Below, in pieces: positions 21,901 through 36,300 of a stretch of DNA of 64,000 nucleotides. Made by a program: the position numbers and the translations under genes. Source of the stretch: Tubiluchus corallicola. Lineage: Eukaryota; Priapulida; Priapulimorpha; Priapulimorphida; Tubiluchidae. The stretch is taken from the NCBI GenBank assembly GCA_030141605.1, contig JAQGDQ010000815.1, forward strand, positions 2,501 through 66,500, in the 5' to 3' direction. The first letter of the stretch is position 1; each line of letters begins with the position of its first letter. The notes beneath the pieces are model-generated. The model was not told the DNA's origin and did not search any database. It saw nothing but the letters and a program-made list of their open reading frames with translations.

Positions 21901-24900
21901 AATACATTTCTAATGACATTTTGATGATCGTTGAATGATCATGACAGCTTAGTTCACTAGTGCAGTGATTAATACAGTGCAGCCATTTTTACGGGGCAAA
22001 TTGTTCCGTACGTGTTGTGGAGATCGCTGGCATCTATTAGAATTAAATAGAACATTGTAGAATGTTCCGTTGGAATAATCGTCTTATCTTGTAGAATGTT
22101 CTAGAAAGAAACGTCTAGAATGTTCCCTGGCACCCTATATAAGGTGAAGCGACAGACACGCGCTGATTCACACGGACGTATACTTACACATTCTCTTGTA
22201 TACTTGTATTTTCAGATACACTTAAACGTTTTCCAGATTTGCACGTGTAATCATTTCGCGTTCCTTCATACTTTTGTGTTGTAGAATTCTCACTTAATAA
22301 ACTAGTTTAATTTGATGAAGTGTTTTCTGGTTTTCTCTACGAGCCTCTCGAGAGAAACAAAACACAACAGCAACCAGAATTCTCGCTTAATAAACTAGTT
22401 TAATTTGACGAAGTGTTTTCTGGTTTTCTCTACGAGCCTTCCGAGAGAAACAAAACACAGCAGTACTTTTGCATTTCTTGACTTTCTAATTTTCTGACAG
22501 TATCAGCACTGCCACTGTTATCAGTTATAATTCTTCTATTCTCTCATAAAGCATCACTTTTTTTCTGTAAAGGTACGTAACACATGCATTGAAAGGGAAA
22601 GAGAAGATTCACACATGCATAGTAGCTAAATATATTCAATACAGATATTTTATTGTTTTTTATTTGATTTCGTAATCTTCAGAGTAAAATACACGAGTGA
22701 CAAGGCAGTTGAAAAGTGAAATAAAATAATAAAGGACTACTACAAAGACAGTAGGGGTGAGCATTCTCTATAAGAAAGCGAATTCGAATCGAACCGAATT
22801 CAAATCGAACCGAATTTCAGTGTTTCGAATTCGAACCGAATTCGAATTGAGATTGAACGATTTTCGAACAAGTTTTCGAACCACCAGTAAAAATTAGTCT
22901 TACAAAGATCATGCATATCACTAGATTTTGTTCTGCAATAAAACGACTAGTAATTTGTTTAAAGTTGTGCACAGAAATCACAGCTAAATTATGGTAATTG
23001 CATGTTGTTTCAATCGTTTTAATGATCAGGAACATATGTGATTGAAGTGCTGAATTATTCGAATCTATAGTTTTGGATTCGAATCGAATTCGAACTAAAA
23101 AAAACTCGTTCGAATCGAATTCGAGCGTTCGATGCTAACCCCTAAAAACAGTGAAAATTAAAACAAAGTGATGATAATGATATAAGAAGAAGATTACGGT
23201 AAAAAACACAAAGAACTAAAATAGCTCCTTACAAGTGTCTGTTAAAAAGTAAAAATTCGCTAAAATCAGCAAGACATAGCCGGTTTTTACATAATTTTCT
23301 GTTGTCGACATTTACAGTTTGAGCATGTGGTGGTAGTGCATTCCATAAACTTACAACTCTGTTGCTGAAGAAATGTTTAACCCTTTCAGTCCCAAATGAT
23401 TTTTTTAATGAGAATAATAGGCTTGGTACTTTTGTTCAGTATGTCCATCTTGTTTACACATAATAATCATTTTTTCTACCTGTGCCCGCGTGCTAAATAT
23501 AGCCTGTATCCCACGGGATACATTGGGATTCAATGGAAGCATAAAATGTGCTTCATTTTGCAACTGCTGATAATTTTTTAAAGTATTTAAGACATTTAGT
23601 ATTCATGCTATGCTGATCTGTACGAAGTCGTCTCTAAAGTACTGTACCTTGCGCAGTTTTTTATGCTACGTAGATTTTCTAGTTTGCCATTTTATCACCA
23701 TTTTTAGTCTATTGTTATTGGCTTAAATCAAAATAACTATTAACAGATCAAATAACTGTCAGTTTTAAAATTTTATTAATTTTACAGGCAGAAAATATTC
23801 TCGTATCCCATGGGATACAACGGGTATGAAAGGGTTAAAGCAATTAAGTGAGCTTTTTTCACTTGTAATTTCAAATGGTGACCCTTGTAATATTTGTAAA
23901 TGATGCAGAATTGAAAAAAAGGGTTCACTTAAGATTGATATGTCACCATGAATTTTGTTATAGCACATAGTTAGATATCGTATTAGTGGAGACTAGAATT
24001 TTTTGCATGTACTGTTTACACAAACAATGATTATTTAGAGGGTTAGTATCATGAAATAAGCTTTCATAATGGTGCATGTGTGCAGCTAGGACCGGATTAT
24101 GACCTTTAGTGCTCCTAGGTCAATGGGGTTCTTCCAGACGGATCTAACTCGCTTGCACCCGTGCTGAATAGCTTTTTCTTGTGCTGAATATCTATATTTT
24201 ACATAATTTGAAATAGACTTATTGCAAATTCTTTAGATAAACTAGAACACTTATGGTTTGTTTGACATTAAAATTTTCCTTAAAAAATACCATTATTTTG
24301 CTGTTTATTGCAAACCAAATTTGTATAGGTTTTACATGTCAAATGCAGACCTGCGTTAACTCAAATGTAGATTTAGGTAATTCAAATGTGTCTTGGTAAC
24401 TCAAATGTAGACTTTGGTAGTTCAAATGTGTTAACAATGGTTTTCAAGAAATATTAAGCGTTTTTAGTAAGTCAAATGTAGACACCTGTCAAGTCAAATG
24501 TGACATTGGTATCTCAAATGTGGATAGGTGTTAAAGTTTAATTAAGTAAAATTTAATCTCCTTTAATTTCAATTTAATAATTGCTCTTAAGTTAAAATAA
24601 CAACGTTATAGGTCAACTAATAGTTGCACTATCTTTGGTTTATCTTTTTCTAATTTGCACTTAAATAACTTAATTACCGATTTATTCAAAGTACCGCATC
24701 TACGTTTGACTTACCTAAGTCACCTTTGAGTTACCAAAACACACTCGAAATTCCTATGTCTACATTTGACTTACCTAAGTCACATTTGAACTTTCCTGTG
24801 TCTACATTTGACTTGCCTAAGTCACATTTGAGTTACCAAAACACACTCGAAATTCCTATGTCTACATTTGACTTACCTAAGTCACATTTGAACTTTCCTG

Positions 24901-27900
24901 TGTCTACATTTGACGTGTAAAACCTATAGCAGCAACAGCAGCAGTAGCAGTTTATTCACATTAGTCCTGCAAACGTTTCACAACAAAATAATAATAATAA
25001 CAATAAACATTCGTTCTACATACATCATTGACGTTAATACTATACAATGGTATTGTAGCCGAGATTGTGATCTGAATAAATTTAGTAAATCTGTAGCACA
25101 TATTTCACCACAACCGTAGTGAAAAAACAGATTTTTGCCAAGTATTACCAAGGCCTGATGGTCCCCCAAGCTAGACTGTAGCCTATTCCTGCCTATAGGA
25201 TAATTCGGCTTTCCCTGCAGTGTTTCGAGCAGGTTTTTTGATAGCGAAGTTTCACTACCCAACGTCATTACCTAACATTACTCTGTGTTCATATATGGGA
25301 TGAGGGGAGTGACGTGACTCACTCAATGTTCGATTAATATGACCGTTTACACATTTTCAATATAACAGGTTTCATCAATATAAAAGGTTTCAATCAATAT
25401 AGCAGGTTTCAACTTCCACATTATGCATCTGATACTAATTACACTGACTCAACTTTCGGGGTCTCTGACTCCACATAACGATTAAAAATGAAATTTTTTA
25501 AAAAAATTATGTAATGTAATACGTGTTATGTTAGTTTTGTAATGTCAAAAGTATAAATAGTGTAAATGTAATCAGTAAAATTTATGTAATGTAAAGCATG
25601 TTTCTGTTAATTGTTTCATGTCAAATGTATATATAGTGTAAAATATGTCATGTAAAATTTAATGTACTTTTGTAATATTGTTTTATAAAAATATTTTAAT
25701 ATGGTGTTTGTATATATGTTCATTTATTGTATATAATTAGGCCTTAGTTTTGCACTTTAGTTTTTTTTTAATATGCACTGGACGCATTTGTCTTGAACAG
25801 TGTTGTTATTTTAACATTACGCTGAGGCTTACTCAATTTTATTATAATGAGTGAACCATTTTAATGACAAATAAAGAATTAATATATATATTTTTGTATA
25901 CACTAATCGACTACTGAGAAAGTTATCCAACTCAGGGTGTGGCAGTTCGTGACACTGAGTCACAAAATTTCACCTTCATAAATTTTGCCCGACTTGTTGC
26001 AGACCTGGACTTTTGCTGATTAATGATACTACTACCCCCTTTGATTTAATGACTTTGTGGTCGTTTCTTCTCCTCTCCCTTCCTTCTTCCTATCCCTAAT
26101 CTTACTATTTTTTCCATTCCATCATGTCTACTAACCCTAACCATTCTTTTATTCACTCATCCTCTCCTCTTTTCCTTCTTCCTATCCCTAATCTTACTAT
26201 TTTTTCCATTCCATCATGTCTAGTAACCCTAACCATTCTTTCATTCACTCATCCTCTCCTCTTTTCCTTCTTCCTGTTCCTAATCTTACTATTTTTCCAT
26301 TCCATCATGTCTACTAACCCTAACCATTCTTTCATTCACTCATTCTCTCCTCCCTTCCTTCTTCCTATCCCTAATCTTGCTATTTTTTCCATTCCATCAT
26401 GTCTACCAACCCTAACCATTCTTTCATTCACTCATCCTCTCCTCTTTTCCTTCTTCCTGTTCCTAATCTTACTATTTTTCCATTCCATCATGTTTACTAA
26501 CCCTAACCATTCTTTCATTCACTCATCCTCCCCTCCCTTCCTTCTTCCTATCCCTAATCTTGCTATTTTTTCCATTCCATCATGTCTACCAACCCTAACC
26601 ATTCTTTCATTCACTCATCCTCCCCTCCCTTCCTTCTTCCACTCCCTAATCTTACTATTTTTTCCATTCCATCATGTCTAGTAACCCTAACCATTCTTTC
26701 ATTCACTCATTTGTGCTACCTTAACAAGCCAAGCTTTCAAGGTGTCATACAGCAACTCTTTTATTTGGTTAAATTGACTTCATCAACGTTTTTTTACCTA
26801 TACTGTTTCTTTTTGTTTCAATAATATTGTATGTTGATGTATTGTACATGTATTGCTGGAGTGAAATAAATTGATTGACTGAAAGACTGAATTATCCACA
26901 GTCTCTGTGAAATGAAGACTTCCGCAGGATGTGGGTAATGTAAACTTCTAGCTAGCAAGTAATTCTCTGTTTAAATAACTCATTGCGGAATTGATATTTC
27001 AACATTGGAAAGTGACTGTGTGACGTTATGCTTAATTAGGACACGCCGTCTCATCTGTTATAAATTTTCCTTTCGTTTTGAAACAGTCAGCTGACGGCTC
27101 CCACCCACCCGATCAATGCGCTGACTGTGCGGAACTCGCGGCCGGTAAAATTCCGTGACGTCATGCCATGCGCAAAGGTAGTTTTCCATTCTGAAGGCAT
27201 GGCAACAGGAGGCTGAGGATTTCGGGGGGAAATTTTATCTCTGCGCTCAGCTGCTGAGGCTGAGGCTAAAGCCGGGTTTTATCGCGTGGGCACAGATTTC
27301 GTTCAATTTTCGATAACAAACGATTGGCTTCGTTAAATATTTAGATTTTTCTTCACACGTTTTTCTCAAATGCGAAGTGGATATTTTTAAGCGTCTCTGT
27401 CACAAACGGCCACGTTTGGTTTGCAACGTTCGTCGAAGGTTTGCTAAATAAAACCAAATCGGTTGGAAAAAGTCTGATTCGTTTTCTGATTCGATAATAA
27501 TATGTTTTCAAAGTTATGTGTTTTTGTTTAAGGGACAAGAAAGGGGGCACCTGAAGTAGCTTTGAGAAAAATCGCTTTAAAAAATTATATGACTTTACAG
27601 CAATTTTATGCACATATCGTATTCGCTTCGAAAAGAATACCCGTTTGTTTTCATTTTAAATCTCCAGCAATACTGTTCCTACGGCGCCATTACGTGACGT
27701 CACTTCGTCACGTAAATCACGGGAAGAAAAGGAAATGTTAAATTATGACCCAAAAAACTTTCTGTGCAAGTCTATATTACTTAGCATTTCACTTACCTGC
27801 TGCAAAGACTTATGTAACTAAGAAATAATAATTTAAAATTTTTGTGCAAATTGGTAAAATGTCGCTGACTCAACCGCCAGGGTGCGCCACTCACTAGCCA

Positions 27901-30282
27901 AAAATGTATTTTTAATCTTATTGACAAGATACAGTAATTTAAAATTTTACTTAATTAGCAACATGTATGCTACGAATGCTCTGATTATTTTTTAAAGCTT
28001 GTTATCTAAACTCTTCCAAATGACTTACCTTCAAAATGGCTACGCCCAACGGTCTTGACGAGAGTTTAAGTTACAGCGTTTTATAAGGCGTTGCTACTAA
28101 TGCAACCACTGTATGCAATAAGACAGTATGTAAACGATATAAAATTTCAAAACGAATTTTTAAGCTTAATTTAGGAAGAGAATTTTCTTGTCCTTCGACT
28201 TGAAGCTCTTGGAGAAAAGTACTCGGCGAGGTATTTACATTACGTACAAAAAGCTTGTGTAAACATTAGTTTAAGAATATTTTTATTGAATAAGAAACAT
28301 TGCAATATTGCTTGAACAGAAAGATGTTGAACAGAATGTGTAAATATTGCCTGTACAACGAAGAGAAATACTAAAAAATACTTTGTCAACAAAGCCAGTA
28401 TTTTTTTGGCTCTGGCGTACGTGCAAAATTTCGGTTCTACCTACCTATTTCATTGGTTCCATTAATTTATTTTATTAGGACCAGCTGTTAAAGCCGTAAA
28501 TAAACTTCCATGCGCCAGTACACCTCGCTGCTAACTACGAAAATGAAATTTTATGCATTTGATGATAGCAATAAAGCCATTTAACAACTGCTAAAGAATT
28601 AACATGTGTGTGCGAGGCTGCCTTGCTAAGACTTCTGTTGAGATTGTAACTGTGTCGCTTGTTGTACCGAGTACGCGATTGTAGTATGATGTAACCCATT
28701 TAATTGTCAGTTTACTACACTATGGTACTGAATTAGTCTATGCTGCCATCTACAGTCGTTGTTTTACTCTAATTATACAAAGTCTGTCAGAGATTGATTT
28801 TTGTTTCTAAATATTCTAAATATTATTTCCTTTTGCTTTGATAGATGTTCATTAATCAGAGTAATTAGATTGTTAATTTCATGCTTTAATTCTGGTTCTA
28901 ACTCTCTTATTCAAGTTTAAATAGAGGAAAAATTGTAACATTATAACACAGCTTTCTGTAAACCAATAATCTTTATTCTGCTATCAAAGAAGCCAAGTAG
29001 ACTTTGATTTTGGTTTAACTAGTAGAGTTAGGTGACCTTTCCATTTATGGCCTGTATGCATGAATGTGATGTACCTTCAAATAGGAACTTGTATGTCTGG
29101 TCATGTGATTACAGCTTTATTCTCTCAGACATGCAAGTTTCAGTTGATCTAGAGACAACATTGAGAAAGGATGCAAATTTTCTACTGTTAAATATCGTAT
29201 TGCTAACTTTATGACTGTTTGTTCAATATTATGGTCTGTGAACATTGTGTACGTTTTACAATAAAATGATTGCAAATTTCTGCAAACTGTGTTCATTGTA
29301 AAAACCTGCTTGTCTAGTTAATGATACCTTAATTGATCATAATCTCATCACTACTTGGTAAAAATAACTTTTTTTCTCCAATCTTTTTACAACTTTTCCT
29401 ACTTAGGAGGTTTGATGAGATGCTAACATGGGTAAATTTTCAGCAAGATTAAGCTTTGGGAACACGAGTTTCCACTCATCTTAAGATTTCGGAATGATGC
29501 TCATTTGTGTAGTAATTTGACAAACTTTAAAAAAACTGATACATGCACTCCACTGAGCTAGCAATTTTCTCTGGTAGTTTGCAATGATTAATAGTTATCG
29601 TACAAAGAACTGTGACAGTTTTGCATGATAGGAAGTTGTATCTGCAAAATTTAAAAATGTGTGTATTTTATCCATATATATATATATATATATATATCCA
29701 TGTATTTTATCCCTAAGCTAAAAATAATAGTTTAAAGTATTCATGCCAATAGGTAAATGTCACCGACTCAACTCCAGGGTGCGCCTGGAGATACAGTAAT
29801 TTAAGATTTTACTTAATTAGCAACATGCCATATGTTAACTAATGCTTTTAAAATTACGCCTATATGCATTTTTCAAAAAGCTGCCGCATTGAAATGTAAG
29901 CCCCTGTGTTCTAAAAACAGTAACACTACCTTGCATTGTTTGTTTGGCATTGTGATTTCTTTATAATATCACTTGAAAATGTTCACATACATATAGACAT
30001 ACACGTATGCATATATACATACATATATACATGTATATATGTATGTATATATGCATACGTGTATGTATATATGTATGTGAACATTTTCAAGTGATATTAT
30101 AAAGAAATCACAATGCCAAACAAACAATACACGTATGCATATATATGCACGTATATATATATATGTATGTGAACATTTTCAACTGATATTATAAAGAAAT
30201 CACGATGTCAAATAAACAATGCAAGGTAGTGTTATAGTTTTTTAGAACAAATAGGGGCTTACATTTCAATGTCTATATATAC

Positions 30283-30317
<35 letters not shown>

Positions 30318-33300
30318 CGTGCGTGTGTGTGTGCGTGCGTGCGTGTGCGTGTGTATCATTTATTCGTACTTGTGGTACGAATCAACGAGCAAAATAGCAT
30401 TAATTAATTAACTCATACTCCCTCGTATTCCCAGCTAATTACGTAAACTGCTCTTTTATCAATAATTTTCTTAATACATTATTATTAACACACATGTATT
30501 ATACCGAATACCACTTACATATTTACTAATCTTACTTCCAAGTTCGGATGTATTCATTTTTGACATAACTTGTAAAGTTTTTACGCTGCTGTGACTTAAA
30601 TTTAGCCAAATTGCCCTGCAGTCAGAGGGATTTTGTAACGTAAACAAAATGTAAAAAAATTTATTCATTTATTTTGCTAAAATTGCTTTACAAGTGTTAT
30701 GTATGTAAACATAAGCTCTCGTAATTTTGAGTACCTAGTTTTCTGTTTTAGTAAACATAGTACGTACAGTTGTAATACTAATTATTATAATTCTCTGGTA
30801 TTTGTTACATTTAAACTGTGTTTCATTGCTATTAAGAATTGCTGTTATATTCTGAATTTAAGACCAGTTTTTGTTTGTGAAGATTTGAATGTTCTGTAAA
30901 GAGATGCTAGCAGTTGTACGAAATGCACTGTATCAGCACAAGGTGGTTCATTCCTCACTATGGGCGTTTTCTTTCGCCGTGCTGATTCTGCCTGTTTACC
31001 TCGTTGAGGGAGGACATATTACTTTTCAGAATGTTTATGTTCTAGTGCCGGTACACTCACCCGTATAGATTTTTGATAACTAATCACACAATTTTTCTTT
31101 TTCTAGGTCAGAATGCTTGTGAGAAGAGGTCGTACCTCTTCTTGCGGAAAGAGCTACCCGTACGGCTTGCTAACATCATGAAGGAGTTCAACTTGTTGCC
31201 TGCGTATGTGTTACGAATGCCCTCCGTGGAAACAGTGCGCAGCTGGTACGTCAAAATTACTCATTTTGCTGTTGAGTCATGTCGCCGAGTAGATAAGTGA
31301 CTCAGTCATGTTACTGAGTAGCTTGTATTGTTTGTGTATTTGTTTTACCGGGCTTGGATATACTGTGTTAAGAGTACATCGAACGTATGTACGAATGTAC
31401 CCGGAGTCACATGACTTTCTGGGGCCCCTAGACTAATGAAATTATGTACACCCCTCTCACACAGAGTCACCCTCTGACTCGCCTCCACCCGTCTTGAATA
31501 TTTTTTAATCTCGACATTTTCATAGCTTGAAGTAAACTAAAATAGCTTACTAAAATTACTAAAAAAACTAAAATAGCTATGTTTTGTTTTTTGATAAAAA
31601 CATCCTTTAAAGGACAAGAAAAGACGTACCAGAAGTAGGTTTCAGAAAAATCGCCTTAAAAAATTGTATGACTTTATAGCAATTTTTATGCGCATGTCAT
31701 ACTCGCATTGAAACAAATTTTCGTTTGTTTCCATTTTAAATCTCCCGCGCTACTGTTCCGAAATCGCCATTACATGACGTCACTACGCAAACGTAAATCC
31801 GGGGAAGAAAAGGCAATGTTAAATTATGTCCCAGAAAACTTTCCGTGCAATTCTATATTACTTAGCATTTCGCTTACCTGCTTGAGAAACTTATGTAACT
31901 AGAAAAGAAAATTTTTAATTATTTAAAATATTTTCACCAATTGGTAAAATGTTGCTGTTTCACCCTCCAGGGTGCACCACCCACTAACCAAAAACGTATT
32001 TTTAATCTTATTCACAAGATACAGTAATTTAAAATTTTACTTGCTTAGTGACGTACATTACGAATGTTCTGATTATTTTTTCAAACTTTACACAGTGTTA
32101 TCTAAACTTGTTTTAAATGACCTGTCGTCAAAATGGCTGCGTCTAACGGTCATCGCGGGAGTTTAAATTTACATGTTTTATACAGCGTGACTGCTGATTG
32201 AAGTCCTGTATGTAAAAAGGCAGTATGTAAGTGGTATAAAATTTCAAGACGAATTTTTTAAGCTTTACGTTGATGAAGGGTTTTCTTGTGCTTTAAGAAA
32301 TACCACTATTTTACTATTTACAGCAAACTAAACACACATTTCAACAGTGTAGTGAAAAAACAGATTTTTGTGCCAAATGTTACGAAAGCTCTCGGGCCCC
32401 AAAACTTGAGTTTGAATCCTATACAAGCCTTTGGGATAATTGGACCCTGGATATGCTGCATGCTTTCCAGAAATAATGCAGCTGCTAAATTTTGGTTTAT
32501 TGAAAATCTTAGTTGATAGGGAAATAATAGAGTAATCTCGAATCTTGCTGTCAGTGAGTTCGGAAGTACGGTTTCAGTTACTGTATCTTGTTTCAAACGA
32601 AAATTGCTATTTGTTTTACAAAGACGTTTTCGTTTCTTATTCGCGCGTTTTTAGATCTTAAACAAATCGAAAACGATGTTTCATCTGACAGTTTTCTCAA
32701 TATCCTGTTCGTTTTCGTTTCTTTGTTAGCCGGAAACATGCTGCTGCACGTTTTGCATTTTGAAACTGTTGCGTGTAAAAAAAACTAGTCTGCGTTGAAT
32801 GAGTTGTACACGTGTTTTAATTTGAATTTATTGTGAATAAGTTGAGCAGATGCAGGGCCTATTTCAGCCTAGGCGAGGCCCGGGGAAGTGGGGCGTGTGA
32901 GGCCCCATCGGGTTGGTTAGCGGCGAAGCGCCGGCGGCGGGTGCCACCATGGTTGGCGCCCAGAAAATTTTTGAACTGCTAGAACGCCGGAGAAGCATTT
33001 TCCAAGAGAAAATATGGAGTTATACAGTTGTTAAAGGAAAGAACATTTGAAAGAAAAACTGTTTTATTCTCAAGATCAGCTCTTAATACTTGTCAATACT
33101 GGCAAACGGCGCGCGTGCGGCAAGAGAAAGAGAGGGAGAGAGGAGGCAGTGTGTTCGTATAAAGCAAAAAAATGTTACCTTGGCGCGAGGCCCCCCAGGA
33201 GGGTGAGGCCCCGGGGATGTATCCCCACTTCACCCCCTTGAAATGGGCCCTGAGCAGATGCACAATTCACCTATGCTGCAGTTACGCCCCGTATAGCCAG

Positions 33301-36300
33301 CATCGCAGATGCAGGTGTAGTTATTAATTTCAACCTGGCAGCTACCATTAACACAAGGGTTAGTAAAACAATCGCCAGGATCTATAAGAAAATAAAAAGT
33401 AACCTTTACTGCTTGTCATACTAAAACTACATTTACTGCTGCATCGGTACTGCATCTAGAATTTCTTTGGAATAGATTGACTAGATGCATCAATTTACCT
33501 ATCTCACAGTTGCGTCCTGTGTAGCCAGGAATTGCATAAGCAAGTGTAGTTATTAACTTCATCTTGGCAGTAACCATTAACACAAGGTGGGGGGTTCAGG
33601 TAAGCAATCATCAATATCTGTGGCACAAAATTATGAAGGTAAAACAAAAATAATAATTAGCTGTTAGGCCAAAACAGCATTTACTTTCAATCTATATTTG
33701 AATTAAGTCATTTGAAATAAGTTTAGATAACATTCTGTAAAGTTTGAAAAAAAATTATCAGAGCATTCGTAACGCACATGCAACTAACTAAGTGAAATTT
33801 TAAATTACTGTATCTTGTCAATAAGATTAAAAATACGTTTTCGATTAGTGAGTCGCTCACCCTGGAGGGTGAGCCTCCACCCGTCTTGAATATTTTTTAA
33901 ATCTCGACATTTTCATAGCTTGAAGTAAACTAAAATAGCTTACTAAAATTACTAAAAAACTGAAATAGCTATGTTTTGTTTTTCGATAAAAACGTCCTTT
34001 AAAGGACAAGAAAAGGGGCACCTGAAGTAGGTTTCAGAAAAATCGCCTTAAAAATTTGTTACTTTATAGCAATTTTATGCGTATGTCATACTCGCATTGA
34101 AAGAAATTTTCGTTTGTTTTCATTATAAATCTCTCGCAATACTTTTCCGACCGCGCCATTACATGACGTCACTACGCAAACGTAAATCAGGAGAAGAAAA
34201 GGAAATGTTAAATTATGTCCCAGAAAACTTTCCGTGCAAATCTATATTACTTAGCATTTCGCTTACCTGCTAGAGAGAGTTATGTAACTAGCAAAGAAAA
34301 TTTTTAATTATTTAAAATATTTTCACCAATTGGTAAAATGTTGCTGTTTCACCCTCCAGGGTGCACCACCCACTAACCAAACACGTATTTGTAATCTTAT
34401 TCACAAGATACAGTAATTAAAAATTTTGCTCGCTTAGTGACGTGCATTTTTCTGATTATTTTTTCAGACTTTACACAATGTTATCTAAACTTGTTTTAAA
34501 TGACCTGTCATCAAAATGGCTGCGTCTAACGGTCATCGCGGGAGTTTAAATTTACATGTTTTATACAGCGTGACTGCTGATTGAAGTCCTGTATGTAAAA
34601 AGGCAGTATGTAAGTGGTATAAAATTTCAAGACGAATTTTTTAAGCTTTACGTTGATGAAGGGTTTTCTTGTGCTTTAAGAAATACCACTATTTTACTAT
34701 TTACAGCAAACTAAACACACATTTCAACTGTGTGGTGAAAAAACAGATTTTTGTGCCAAATGTTACGAAAGCTCTCGGGCCCCAAAACTTGAGTTTGAAT
34801 CCTATACAAGCCTTTGGGATAATTGGACCCTGGATATACTGCATGCTTTCCTGAAATATTGCAGCTGTTCAATTTTGGTTTATTGAAAATCTTAGTTGAT
34901 AGGGAAATAATAGAGTAATCTCGAATCTTGCTGTCAGTGAGTTCGGAAGTACGGTTTCACTTACTGTATCTTGTTTCAAACGAAAATTGCTATTTGTTTT
35001 ACAAAGGCGTTTTCGTTTCCTTATTCACGCGTTTTTAGATGTTAAACAAATTGAAAACGATGTTTCATCTGACAGTTTTCTCAATATCCTGTTCGTTTTC
35101 GTTTCTTTGTTAGCCGGAAACATGCTGCTGTACATTTTGCATTTTGAAACTGTTGCGTGTAAAAAAACTAGTCTGCGTTGAATGAGTTGTACACGTGTTT
35201 TAATTAGAATTTATTGTGAATAAGTTGAGCAGATGCAGGGCCTATTTCAGCCTAGGCGAGGCCCGGGGAAGTGGGGCGTGTGAGGCCCCATCGGGTTGGT
35301 TAGCGGCGAAGCGCCGGGGGCGGGTGCCACCATGGTTGGCGCCCAGAAAATTTTTGAACTGCTAGAACGCCGGAGAAGCATTTTCCAAGAGAAAATATGG
35401 AGTTATACAGTTGTTAAAGGAAAGAACATTTGAAAGAAAAACTGTTTTATTCTCAAGATCAGCCCTTAATACTTGTCAATACTGGCAAACGGCGCGCGTG
35501 CGGCAAGAGAAAGAGAGGGAGAGAGGAGGCAGTGTGTTCGTATAAAGCAAAAAAATGTTACCTTGGCGCGAGGCCCCCCAGGAGGGTGAGGCCCCGGGGA
35601 TGTATCCCCACTTCACCCCCTTGAAATAGGCCCTGAGCAGATGCACAATTCACCTATGCTGCAGTTACGCCCCGTATAGCCAGCATCACAGATGCAGGTG
35701 TAGTTATTAATTTCAACCTGGCAGCTACCATTAACACAAGGGTTAGTAAAACAATCGCCAGGATCTATAAGAAAATAAAAAGTAACCTTTACTGCTTGTC
35801 ATACTAAAACTACATTTACTGCTGCATCGGTACTGCATCTAGAATTTCTTTGGAATAGATTGACTAGATGCATCAATTTACCTATCTCACAGTTGCGTCC
35901 TGTGTAGCCAGGAATTACATATGCAAGTGTAGTTATTAACTTCATCTTGGCAGTAACCATTAACACAAGGTGGGGGGTTCAGGTAAGCAATCATCAATAT
36001 CTGTGGCACAAAATTATGAAGGTAAAACAAAAATAATAATTAGCTGTTAGGCCAAAACAGCATTTACTTTCAATCTATATTTGAAATAAGTTTAGATAAC
36101 ATTCTGTAAAGTTTGAAAAAAACAATCAGAGCATGCGTAACGCACATGCAACTAACTAAGTGAAATTTAAAATTACTGTACCTTGTCAATAAGATTAAAA
36201 ATACGTTTTCGGTTAGTGAGTGCACACCCTGGAGGGTGAGTCAGCGACATTTTACCAATTGGTGAAAGCATTTTAAATCATTAATAGTTTTTACATAAGT

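Larger units (their letters stand above)
12901..31106 (+). other. PDK intron 1 (18.2 kb)
   Basis: No host exon recognised. It contains the pentanucleotide array at 14495-14702, the 5S-like sequence, an RTE-like LINE fragment, R11 copy 2, a candidate solo LTR, the piggyBac-like and hAT-like elements, the foldback element, a 92-bp minisatellite, M2 copy C and the nested palindrome. The stretches 12901-14460, 15130-17740, 18430-19740, 20340-22000 and 28200-29700 show only AT-rich sequence with no feature I can support. Confidence 0.8.
31483..36238. repeat. Tandem duplication, two units of about 2.38 kb
   Basis: Unit 1 (about 31483-33870) and unit 2 (about 33871-36238) align at a constant offset of 2383 bp over most of their length. 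Each holds an M2 element, a GC-rich hAT element, two antisense EGF-like exons and a truncated inverted M2 end. Unit 2 lacks about 15 bp near 36083. The junction GGAGGGTGAG|CCTCCACCC falls inside M2 sequence. Whole block in PDK intron 2. Confidence 0.92.

Noticed and set aside
26100-26700. Telomere-like CTAACCCTAACC motifs
   Set aside because: They occur once per 92-bp unit as part of a longer repeat and are not tandem telomeric hexamers.
26124-26824. 185-codon frame with repeated [10 protein letters not shown] units
   Set aside because: Encoded by a 92-bp minisatellite; the periodic peptide follows from the repeat, and no start context, splice sites or homology support a gene.
32318-32596. 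92-codon frame that recurs in the second tandem unit
   Set aside because: Recurrence is due to the 2.38-kb duplication, not to selection; the frame is shorter in the second copy.
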